Below, piece by piece: positions 24,304 to 30,578 of a stretch of 36,934 nt of DNA. The first letter of the stretch is position 1. Every line of letters starts with the position of its first letter. Below the pieces are notes generated by a model that worked only from the letters and a program-made list of their open reading frames with translations, ran no database searches and had not been told where the DNA came from. The translations under genes were made by a program, and so were the position numbers. The stretch spans positions 1 to 36,934 of the forward strand of contig NZ_CAMJRK010000005.1 in NCBI RefSeq assembly GCF_946222815.1. Reading direction: 5' to 3'. The stretch is from an uncultured Leuconostoc sp. (lineage in GTDB: Bacteria > Bacillota > Bacilli > Lactobacillales > Lactobacillaceae).

Positions 24304-25164
24304 TCAGCTTTCTTTGACTACTAGCACTGTCCAATCTTGTCCAGCACCAACGTGATAGGTTTGTTCAAAACTACCTGTGTGCACACCAAAAGCCACTGTG
24401 TAGACCGAATCAATATAAATCAAAGGTTCTCCTGGTTCAACATCGGTAAATGTATGCACATATGGTAATACTTGATCAAACAAAATACTATCAAGATGTT
24501 TAATTTGAACACGTAAAATATCCCCATATTTTACGTGCATTTTTTCAAATTCACTCACCGGAATATCTGACCACAGTGATCCAAAATTAACATCTGTGAT
24601 ATCAATGTTTCCCACCAAAGTTGATTGTCCACTACTTGTCACTTGATACTTGCCTGGTTCAATAGACAAATTAACTAGGTCTGTTACTGGTATTTCTTGC
24701 ACATAGTCTTCATAATGTACTTGACCACTAGCAAGTTGTGCCCCATTGAAAGCATAGATATCCCGGCCATGAAAAGTTGACGATTTTTCAGATCCTGGTA
24801 ACCGCTGCGTGTTTTCATCAATCACGCGTGCACTTTCAATTAAACCATGTGCCAACAAATGTGATAGTGTGCCATTATCTGGTGTTACAACATAATGTCC
24901 AGCTGTTGTTTTAGCAATGATTGATAATCTTTTTGAACCCACACCTGGATCCACAACTGAAACAAACACCGTTCCTTTTTGCCAATAACTAAATGTTTGA
25001 AATAGTCGAAATGAGCCCTCAAAAATGTTGAACGGTGTAATGCCATGTGTTAAATCACTCACCACAATGTCATTGGCAACGCTGTATGCGACGCCTCTCA
25101 TAGAGCTTACTGCACCATCTTGCAACCCAAAATCAGTTTGTAAAACGAGATGTTTATTTGTCAT
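24304..25164 (-). CDS. SAM hydroxide adenosyltransferase (DUF62, S-adenosylmethionine hydrolase)
   Basis: 286 aa. DUF62 proteins hydrolyse SAM to adenosine and methionine with a hydroxide held by an Asp-Arg-His set. Visible: LVLQTDFGLQDGAVSSMRGV, VSDLTHGITPFNIFEG, FVSVVDPGVGSKR, VVTPDNGTLSHLL, and FHGRDIYAFNGAQLASG. I place the start at ATG 25164 because MTNKHLVLQTDFG matches the family N-terminus; longer in-frame starts at 25185 (ATG) and 25218 (TTG) exist. The good Shine-Dalgarno (AAAGGA) is 43 nt upstream, with an inverted repeat between (see findings). First gene of the T-box operon. Confidence 0.88.
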   Translation of the reverse strand: MTNKHLVLQTDFGLQDGAVSSMRGVAYSVANDIVVSDLTHGITPFNIFEGSFRLFQTFSYWQKGTVFVSVVDPGVGSKRLSIIAKTTAGHYVVTPDNGTLSHLLAHGLIESARVIDENTQRLPGSEKSSTFHGRDIYAFNGAQLASGQVHYEDYVQEIPVTDLVNLSIEPGKYQVTSSGQSTLVGNIDITDVNFGSLWSDIPVSEFEKMHVKYGDILRVQIKHLDSILFDQVLPYVHTFTDVEPGEPLIYIDSVYTVAFGVHTGSFEQTYHVGAGQDWTVLVVKES

Positions 25165-25175
25165 AATGTTTGGTT

Positions 25176-25205
25176 TTGTCAACATGTTTTCACACAATCG
25201 TTGAC
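25176..25205 (-). promoter_or_regulatory. Hairpin between Shine-Dalgarno and start codon of the SAM hydrolase gene
   Basis: Minus strand TGTCAAC ... GTTGACA, perfect 7-bp arms (8 with a G-T pair) enclosing about 16 nt. Upstream is AAAGGA-CTA, downstream AAACCAAACATT-ATG. Looping it out leaves 15 nt between AAAGGA and the ATG. The 5-codon reading frame ATG...TGA inside the hairpin overlaps the same bases and is an alternative reading. Confidence 0.5.
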
Positions 25206-25231
25206 ATAGTCCTTTCAAATTTCCAATTAAT

Positions 25232-25266
25232 AAAAAAATCCCAGTTAATCACAATGATTAACTGGG
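25232..25266 (-). terminator. Regulated terminator of the T-box leader
   Basis: Perfect 12-bp stem with 3-nt loop, followed by a T run on the minus strand. The 5' arm overlaps GCGTCCC, which also pairs within the antiterminator, giving the expected mutually exclusive structures. Confidence 0.92.
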
Positions 25267-25470
25267 ACGCAATAAACGTGGTACCACCCAAATTCAATTA
25301 TTAACCACTTAAAAAGCGTTCAATAATCCTGATAGTGATAACGGTTCTAACCGGACAAATAGCTGACACCATTTGTCATCTCCACGCTCATATTCAACAT
25401 CTTATGACATATCGGCTCTCACTATTCCGACTCGCTTTTTGTCATGTAATGCTTACTCTTCGCTTCATTG
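25232..25470 (-). ncRNA. T-box riboswitch leader, probable methionine specificity
   Basis: Minus strand. Stem I begins near 25470 with the AGAGTA loop-E element; the specifier side reads GAAT-ATG-AGCG (ATG at 25389-25391). Stems II (GACAAATGG...CTATTTGTC) and III (CGGTT-AG-AACCG) follow, then the T-box GGGTGGTACCACG with GCGTCCC, and a terminator CCCAGTTAATCA-TTG-TGATTAACTGGG plus seven T (25232-25266). The UGGU bulge fits a tRNA with discriminator A. Read one base earlier, the specifier would be TAT (Tyr), but Met agrees with the downstream SAM/ECF genes. Uncharged tRNA would open the operon. This fills the 370-bp gap between the SAM hydrolase and the 25535-26077 gene. Confidence 0.93.
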
Positions 25471-25488
25471 ATTTATTAATATATGATA

Positions 25489-25517
25489 ATTTTAAGGCAA
25501 TTCTTAATCTTTGTCAA
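25489..25517 (-). promoter_or_regulatory. Promoter of the T-box operon
   Basis: Minus strand TTGACA (25512-25517), 17-nt spacer, TAAAAT (25489-25494). Perfect -35 and five of six at -10. The start would be near 25482, just before Stem I. Confidence 0.85.
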
Positions 25518-25534
25518 TTCATTTATTATTTTTA

Positions 25535-26077
25535 TCAATCTGGTAAGATAATTTGCGTTGAAGGGCCTTGTTGCTCTTGAATTTCTTGTTGTTCTTGAAC
25601 GAGATAACTGGGGAAAAGCGTCAACGCTTTTTCTTCAAAACCAACCACTGAGGAGCCTAGTATACGCGTGACTAATTCTAACAAACGTTCTTCAAAAGTG
25701 TCTTTATCAATCTGTTCAACTGCCTGTTTCAAAGGTTGCTGATACATATTAATATGCACATGAGGCATCAAAGCGTAATCACGACCAATTAATGCTGACC
25801 ATGCTTCAAAAACTTCATCTGGCACTTCTTCTTGATCATTTTGAGTCAAAGGCATGAAATTAATACTAAATGTATTGTTAGCTTCACCCTCTTCATCAAA
25901 GGCTTCTTGGGTGATGTTGCCGTCAGTTAATTCTAGGGCATAATCAAAATCAAACACACGTCGCTCATCAAAAATATGAATGAATCCAGCCGTTTCCTGT
26001 CCTTCGTTAGCTTCGTCAACGACACGTAAAATACGATCACGTTGCCCATTAAAAAGTTGTTGTGTAAAATATGGCAT
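25535..26077 (-). CDS. Unknown acidic cytoplasmic protein
   Basis: 180 aa, strongly acidic, no membrane segment or signal peptide, and a Gln/Glu-rich C-terminus (VQEQQEIQEQQ). I do not recognise the family. Segments such as GFIHIFDERRVFDFDYALEL and GRDYALMPHVHINMYQQP suggest a mixed alpha/beta fold. The start ATG 26077 is fixed by an in-frame TGA six bases upstream, but no Shine-Dalgarno is near; GGAGG lies at 26134-26138, separated by a 41-nt inverted repeat (see findings). No terminator is obvious between its stop and the T-box promoter 18 nt beyond. Confidence 0.7.
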   Translation of the reverse strand: MPYFTQQLFNGQRDRILRVVDEANEGQETAGFIHIFDERRVFDFDYALELTDGNITQEAFDEEGEANNTFSINFMPLTQNDQEEVPDEVFEAWSALIGRDYALMPHVHINMYQQPLKQAVEQIDKDTFEERLLELVTRILGSSVVGFEEKALTLFPSYLVQEQQEIQEQQGPSTQIILPD

Positions 26078-26087
26078 GATTCATCAG

Positions 26088-26130
26088 TGTATACCTGCTG
26101 TTAACTAATTTGTTAACAATCTATTATACA
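26088..26130 (-). promoter_or_regulatory. Hairpin between Shine-Dalgarno and start of the 25535-26077 gene
   Basis: Minus strand outer arms TGTATA / TATACA and inner perfect arms TGTTAAC / GTTAACA with a 6-nt loop. Upstream GGAGGAAA, downstream CTGATGAATC-ATG. With the outer stem excluded the SD-to-ATG spacing is 13 nt, compared with 56 nt linear. Confidence 0.55.
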
Positions 26131-26212
26131 TTTCCTCCAATACATCTGTTACCCAATTCTAACACAAGCAAGTCTTAACTGCTATAATCACAACTATGTT
26201 TATCTAACAAAA

Positions 26213-26243
26213 AACGTTCAGAAAAATGACCACTCTAAACGTT
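26213..26243 (-). terminator. Rho-independent terminator after adhP
   Basis: Minus strand AACGTTTAGA / TCTGAACGTT (10 bp with one G-T pair), followed by TTTTTTG. It lies 8 nt after the adhP stop codon. Confidence 0.75.
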
Positions 26244-26251
26244 CACTCATA

Positions 26252-27307
26252 TTATAATCCTGTTAAATCAAATACTTTACGGCCTGTAATACTGCCAGCC
26301 TTCATCTCATCAATGACTTCGTTCATATCTTTAAAGTTAACTTTTTCAACAATTGGCTTAACTTTACCTTCGGCCCCAAATTGGAAAGCTTCCTTCAAAT
26401 CAGCACGTGTACCCACTAATGAACCACGCACTTCAATACCATCTAATACAGTTTTTGCAATGTTCAAGGCCATATCACCTTGTGGTAAGGCAACCGCAAC
26501 GAGCTTACCCATTGGACGTAATGAGCTCACAGCTTGATTAAATGCAGCCGCGTTGACAGCAGTCACTTGCGCATTGTGCACACCACCAGTTGCCTTTTGA
26601 ACCTCAGCAGCAACATCGGCAACTTTTTTACGATTAATCAAAACCTCAGCACCGTTTGCCTTGGCAGCAGCAAGCTTATCGTCATTACCATCAATAACAA
26701 CAACATGTGCGCCAAAAACATTATGAGCGTATTGCACAGCCAAGTTACCTAAACCACCCGCACCATGAACTGAAACCCATTGTCCAGGCTTCGTCTCACC
26801 AACTTTAAGTGACTTATACATCGTCACACCTGCACAAGTAATTGATGTGGCTTCAAGTGGATCTAAGCCTTCTGGTACTTTTACGGCATACTTAGCATTG
26901 ACAACAGTTTGTTGTGACATAGCCCCATCAACTGTATAACCTGAATTACGAACTTTACGACAAAATGTTTCATTTCCTGAAACACAATAATCACATACGC
27001 CACAGGCATCATAGAACCAAGCAACTGACACGCGATCACCAATTTTCAAGTAATCGCCAGCGCCTTCCGCAAGCTTTGATACACGACCAACACCTTCATG
27101 GCCAATAACACGACGGAATTGACCATTACGTTGACCAATTTCATTTGGATTGCCAAAATCAGCACCGGCAACATGCAAATCTGTGTGGCACAAACCAACA
27201 TACTCCATATCGACTAAAGCTTCACCAAATGTTAATGGCTTTGGTGTCCAGTCATCAATTAAATCAACGTAACCATCTGGTGTTTGACGTACAACTGCTG
27301 CTTTCAT
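26252..27307 (-). CDS. adhP: Zinc-dependent alcohol dehydrogenase, AdhP type
   Basis: 351 aa medium-chain dehydrogenase. Catalytic zinc ligands: Cys40 (YVGLCHTDLH) and the His-Glu pair in VIGHEGVGRV; structural zinc Cys cluster CGVCDYCVSGNETFC; NAD-binding VHGAGGLGNLAVQYA. It interconverts alcohols and aldehydes with NAD(H). In heterofermenters it can contribute to ethanol formation and NAD regeneration, though the bifunctional AdhE usually dominates. AGGGG precedes ATG 27307. It has its own promoter (27354-27382) whose -10 overlaps a 15-bp OhrR-like palindrome, and its own terminator. Confidence 0.93.
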   Translation of the reverse strand: MKAAVVRQTPDGYVDLIDDWTPKPLTFGEALVDMEYVGLCHTDLHVAGADFGNPNEIGQRNGQFRRVIGHEGVGRVSKLAEGAGDYLKIGDRVSVAWFYDACGVCDYCVSGNETFCRKVRNSGYTVDGAMSQQTVVNAKYAVKVPEGLDPLEATSITCAGVTMYKSLKVGETKPGQWVSVHGAGGLGNLAVQYAHNVFGAHVVVIDGNDDKLAAAKANGAEVLINRKKVADVAAEVQKATGGVHNAQVTAVNAAAFNQAVSSLRPMGKLVAVALPQGDMALNIAKTVLDGIEVRGSLVGTRADLKEAFQFGAEGKVKPIVEKVNFKDMNEVIDEMKAGSITGRKVFDLTGL

Positions 27308-27344
27308 AATAATACCCCTTTTTATGTTCTCATGTGAACTAATT

Positions 27345-27359
27345 TACAATTTAATTGTA
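27345..27359. promoter_or_regulatory. OhrR-type (MarR family) operator candidate at adhP
   Basis: Perfect palindrome TACAATT-T-AATTGTA, matching the published OhrR operator form TACAATT-N-AATTGTA. It contains the adhP -10 hexamer (TACAAT), so binding would block transcription. No ohrR gene is in the window. Confidence 0.65.
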
Positions 27360-27382
27360 CGCGCTTTTTTATTGTTTGTAAA
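27354..27382 (-). promoter_or_regulatory. Predicted adhP promoter
   Basis: Minus strand TTTACA (27377-27382), 17-nt spacer, TACAAT (27354-27359). Five of six at each hexamer; located 47 nt upstream of the ATG. Confidence 0.75.
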
Positions 27383-27449
27383 GATTTTGGTCCCTTTTAT
27401 CACTTATTTTGTTAATAAAAGTGAATCACATCACTTTCGCTTACAAAAT

Positions 27450-27477
27450 AAAAGTACATGCTGAGGCATGTACTTTT
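27450..27477 (-). terminator. Rho-independent terminator after the quinone-oxidoreductase-like gene
   Basis: Perfect 12-bp inverted repeat AAAAGTACATGC / GCATGTACTTTT with a 4-nt loop, followed on the minus strand by ATTTTGT. It starts 5 nt after the stop codon of the 27483-28385 gene. Confidence 0.88.
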
Positions 27478-27482
27478 AAAAA

Positions 27483-28385
27483 CTATTCAAACGTTAAAAC
27501 TAGCTTACCAACAATATGTTTTAACATCTGAAATTTTTTCAAATTTTCAACATTAAACGGCTTAACATCTGACATAATTACCTTAATTTTATCCTCTGAT
27601 GCCAATTGCAATAGGTCTCCTAATTGTTGCCCATTTGATTTTAAATAGCTATGCGTGACACGCACATCATCGTCATCCCCAACCAGTGAGACCAGACGGC
27701 CTGTTGGTTTTAATACAGATAACGCTTGTTTAAGCGACTCATTGCCTAGTGTATCCAAAATGACGTCGACACCGCCAGGTATCATCTTAGCCAATTGTTC
27801 TGTATGTGCATCAATCACATGAAAATTTGAATCAAAGTGTTTCAAAAAATTCACGCCTTCACCAACAGCTGTCGTATAAATATCCCCTGCCCCACGTAAT
27901 TTAGCTACTTGTAGTGCAGTCAAGCCAACTGAGCCAGCACCGCCTAATATTAATACGGATTCGCCTGCTTGGCTATTTAAATTTTCTGTGATTGCTTGAT
28001 AACCTGTTTGTGCGCCTAACGCCAAAGCTGCTGCCTGTGCATAACTCACGTTATCTGGTATTTTAGCAACAGTTTTACGGCCTAAAGCAACAAATTCAGC
28101 ATAACTATTCAAATGTGGTGACGCAGCCACGCGATCTCCAATTGCAAAATCAGTCACTTCCGATCCGAGCGCAACTATTTCTCCGGCAACCGATGACCCT
28201 GGAATCAACGGTACTGCCTTGTCTTGACCCATTAATCCCTGTCTAAATTTCACATCATAAGGATCAATCGCTGTCGCGTACTGCTTGACTAGCACTTGTG
28301 TTGATTTAATGGTCGGCTTTATAGATGTTTGCGTGGCAACCAACACATCAACATCCCCATAATCAATCATTTCAATGGCATACAT
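27483..28385 (-). CDS. Zinc-independent MDR oxidoreductase, quinone-reductase-like
   Basis: 300 aa. Medium-chain dehydrogenase without the zinc Cys cluster. GroES-like N-terminal domain (VLVKQYATAIDPYDVKFRQG, IPGSSVAGEIVALGSEV) and a Rossmann fold with VLILGGAGSVGLTALQVAKL. It resembles NADP-dependent quinone/enone reductases (QOR family); the physiological substrate is unknown. The frame opens at a GTG (28394), but ATG 28385 gives the family-like MYAIEMIDYG and has GAAAG about 10 nt upstream. A -10 TATAAT lies near 28420-28430 with a poor -35. Monocistronic, between the gltX and adhP terminators/promoters. Confidence 0.87.
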   Translation of the reverse strand: MYAIEMIDYGDVDVLVATQTSIKPTIKSTQVLVKQYATAIDPYDVKFRQGLMGQDKAVPLIPGSSVAGEIVALGSEVTDFAIGDRVAASPHLNSYAEFVALGRKTVAKIPDNVSYAQAAALALGAQTGYQAITENLNSQAGESVLILGGAGSVGLTALQVAKLRGAGDIYTTAVGEGVNFLKHFDSNFHVIDAHTEQLAKMIPGGVDVILDTLGNESLKQALSVLKPTGRLVSLVGDDDDVRVTHSYLKSNGQQLGDLLQLASEDKIKVIMSDVKPFNVENLKKFQMLKHIVGKLVLTFE

Positions 28386-28475
28386 TTTTATCACGCTTTC
28401 TACGTTACTTTTAGGTTTATATCTTTATTATATTGCAAACTATCAACTGTGTCGTGAACTTTGCTTAACATAAAA

Positions 28476-28509
28476 AGCACCATCTCATTTAAATTCATGA
28501 GATAGCACT
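28476..28509 (-). terminator. Rho-independent terminator after gltX
   Basis: Minus strand AGTGCTATCTCAT / ATGAGATGGTGCT, 13 bp with three G-T pairs and an 8-nt loop, then TTTTTATG. It lies 15 nt after the gltX stop. Confidence 0.85.
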
Positions 28510-28524
28510 TCATAGTATTACTAA

Positions 28525-30021
28525 TTAATTCAAATACGTTGCTTTAACAGCAGCCATTGTGCTTAAAATTGTTTGCTTATTCATAACAACTAACATTTCT
28601 GGCAAGTTAGGTCCTTGAATTTGATGCGTTGTCGCAATACGAATTGGGTTCCATAAATTACGACCCTTGATTTCAAGTGTGTTTTGAATCGAACGAATGG
28701 TAGTCATATAATCTTCTGCAGTTGCTGATTCTGGCAACGCTGTATAAGCTGACTCCCAAGCAGAAAACACTTTACGTCCATCGTCTGACGTTAAGTAATC
28801 AACCATCTCATCAGTCATATCTCCCAATTCAAAGAATGGTTGACGCACCAATTCAACAACTTCGCGTGTATAGGAAATGCCTTCCACGCCAGCTACCTTG
28901 ATGACTTCAGCAAGCCACTCTTTGTTAGTTTCTGCATCAGCCGCGGAAACTAACTTAGCGTTGACTAATTCTTGAATTAATTGTGGCATGCCATGATCTA
29001 AATCACGACGCATCCATTGGTTGTTAATCCATTCCAACTTCTTTTGGTCAAATTTAGCATTAGCCTTTGATAAACGATTTTCGTCGAACATGTCTTTAAA
29101 CGCTTCAAGTGAGAAAATCTCATCTTCACCCTTTGGCGACCAACCAAGCAAACCAATAAAGTTCACCATGGCTTGTGGTTGATAACCCAATTCATGGTAT
29201 TGTTCCACGAATTGTAACAGGTTCTCATCACGTTTTGATAACTTTTTACCTGTCTCACCGTTGATAATCAATGCCATGTGGCCAAACTTTGGCACATCCC
29301 AACCTAACGCCTCAAAGATCATGATTTGCTTTGGTGTGTTTGATACATGATCATCTCCACGTAATACATGAGAAATCTTCATCAAATGATCATCTACCAC
29401 GACGGCAAAGTTATAAGTTGGCATCCCATCAGCTTTTTGAATAACCCAATCGCCACCAACTTCTTTAGCACCAATTTCAATATGCCCTTTAACAATATCA
29501 TCCCAGGCGTAAACTTTTTCTTCAGGCACACGGAAACGAACAACTGGTTTCAAACCTTGCGCTTCAAACTCAGCATACTTTGCTTCGCGTTGATCGTTAG
29601 TTAAGCCTTCATACTCATAAACATAGTGCGGTGCTTGCTTTGCTGCTTGTTGCGCTTCACGCTCAGCGGCGATTGTTTCTGTTGTTTTATATGACTTATA
29701 CGCCAATCCCTTAGCCAATAATTCGTCAATAAATGGTTGGTATAGCCCTTGTTCATTACGTTCTGACTGACGATATGGCCCATATTCACCAGGGTTTGCT
29801 GGTGATTCATCCCAATCTAATCCAAGCCAAGCCAGATTATCTAGTTGTGATTTTTCACCGTCAGCAATGTTACGCGCTGTATCGGTATCTTCAATGCGGA
29901 TAATGAATTTGCCATTATAATGGCGCGCAAAAAGCCAGTTAAAGATTGCTGTACGCGCATTCCCAATATGTAAATGGCCCGTTGGTGATGGTGCATAGCG
30001 GACACGGATTTCTTCAGTCAT
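28525..30021 (-). CDS. gltX: Glutamyl-tRNA synthetase
   Basis: 498 aa. Class I synthetase: HIGH motif in YAPSPTGHLHIGNART, KMSKS motif as GKKLSKRDENLL, and FHRL-type core DWDESPANPGEYGPYRQSERN (region 55-75). It charges tRNA(Glu), and in bacteria without GlnRS also tRNA(Gln). ATG 30021 gives MTEEIRVRYAPSPTG, the usual N-terminus. An in-frame ATG at 30045 would add MIVGTSHN. The strong AGGAGG (30063-30068) is 41 nt before ATG 30021 and 17 nt before ATG 30045, and a hairpin lies in between, so the start deserves testing. Own promoter at 30105-30134. Confidence 0.96.
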   Translation of the reverse strand: MTEEIRVRYAPSPTGHLHIGNARTAIFNWLFARHYNGKFIIRIEDTDTARNIADGEKSQLDNLAWLGLDWDESPANPGEYGPYRQSERNEQGLYQPFIDELLAKGLAYKSYKTTETIAAEREAQQAAKQAPHYVYEYEGLTNDQREAKYAEFEAQGLKPVVRFRVPEEKVYAWDDIVKGHIEIGAKEVGGDWVIQKADGMPTYNFAVVVDDHLMKISHVLRGDDHVSNTPKQIMIFEALGWDVPKFGHMALIINGETGKKLSKRDENLLQFVEQYHELGYQPQAMVNFIGLLGWSPKGEDEIFSLEAFKDMFDENRLSKANAKFDQKKLEWINNQWMRRDLDHGMPQLIQELVNAKLVSAADAETNKEWLAEVIKVAGVEGISYTREVVELVRQPFFELGDMTDEMVDYLTSDDGRKVFSAWESAYTALPESATAEDYMTTIRSIQNTLEIKGRNLWNPIRIATTHQIQGPNLPEMLVVMNKQTILSTMAAVKATYLN

Positions 30022-30029
30022 GTTGTGTG

Positions 30030-30060
30030 ACGTGCCTACTATCATTAATAGTAGGGACGT
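30030..30060 (-). promoter_or_regulatory. Hairpin between Shine-Dalgarno and start codon of gltX
   Basis: Minus strand ACGT-C-CCTACTAT / ATAGTAGG-C-ACGT: 12 bp with one C-C mismatch and a 5-nt loop that contains the alternative ATG (30045). Upstream AGGAGGAA abuts it; downstream is CACACAAC-ATG. Excluding the hairpin, AGGAGG-to-ATG spacing is 10 nt. There is no T run, so it is not a terminator. Confidence 0.65.
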
Positions 30061-30104
30061 TTCCTCCTAATTACGCGGTTTTACCGCAGTTATTTGTCTA
30101 TTCC

Positions 30105-30134
30105 ATTGTACATTATTATGACTGTTCATTTCAA
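30105..30134 (-). promoter_or_regulatory. Predicted gltX promoter
   Basis: Minus strand TTGAAA (30129-30134), 18-nt spacer, TACAAT (30105-30110). The leader then carries a small GCGGT-AAA-ACCGC hairpin (30075-30087) before AGGAGG. Confidence 0.65.
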
Positions 30135-30187
30135 ATCATTGCGGTGTCATGCACAGAAAACATAATCATTTCTTCTTGAACTGAACC

Positions 30188-30216
30188 CCTTGAATTGGAG
30201 AAAATCTAATTCAAGG
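30188..30216. repeat. Inverted repeat between the small membrane protein gene and gltX
   Basis: CCTTGAATT / AATTCAAGG, 9-bp perfect arms, 11-nt loop, 8 nt after the stop of the 30224-30559 gene. No T run follows on the minus strand, so it is at best a weak terminator or an mRNA 3'-end stabiliser. Confidence 0.6.
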
Positions 30217-30223
30217 CTTATGA

Positions 30224-30559
30224 CTATGCTGTTTCTTGAGCCGGTTTAGCAACCAATCGACCTGATTCATCTTTTTGTTGGGTTAATTGATACAATAAAT
30301 CACACCAACGATATAAAATCATTGTAATACCTACCATAATAGCCACTAATATCCCGACTATCAATAACTTACCCCACAGCACTAAATCGTCATTTATAAT
30401 CGTTAAACCAATCAACCAAGCCGACCCAATATCCAAAGCAACTAGTAATACTGATGCAAAGACACCAATCCACCAACGCAAACTATAAGCTATGCCACGT
30501 AAGACATATTGATAAAGCCAACAATAGCCCGTGATAAACAACCAAATACTCTCACCCAT
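30224..30559 (-). CDS. Small membrane protein of unknown function
   Basis: 111 aa with two or three membrane helices (about 30-52 WIGVFASVLLVALDIGSAWL; 62-84 WGKLLIVGILVAIMVGITMIL) and a short charged C-terminus (QQKDESGRLVAKPAQETA). I do not recognise the family. Strong AGGGGGGG before ATG 30559. It follows radA by 19 nt, so it is very likely the third gene of a dut-radA-orf unit; no function follows from that alone. Confidence 0.75.
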   Translation of the reverse strand: MGESIWLFITGYCWLYQYVLRGIAYSLRWWIGVFASVLLVALDIGSAWLIGLTIINDDLVLWGKLLIVGILVAIMVGITMILYRWCDLLYQLTQQKDESGRLVAKPAQETA

Positions 30560-30578
30560 TAATTCCCCCCCTATTAAT

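Noticed and set aside
25389..25392. Tyrosine specifier (TAT) in the T-box
   Set aside because: Read directly after GAA the codon would be TAT, but Tyr T-boxes usually use TAC, and the downstream SAM hydrolase/ECF genes fit methionine (ATG, one base later). Kept only as an alternative.
30188..30216. Terminator between the small membrane protein gene and gltX
   Set aside because: The 9-bp inverted repeat lacks a T run on the minus strand, so it is listed only as a repeat.
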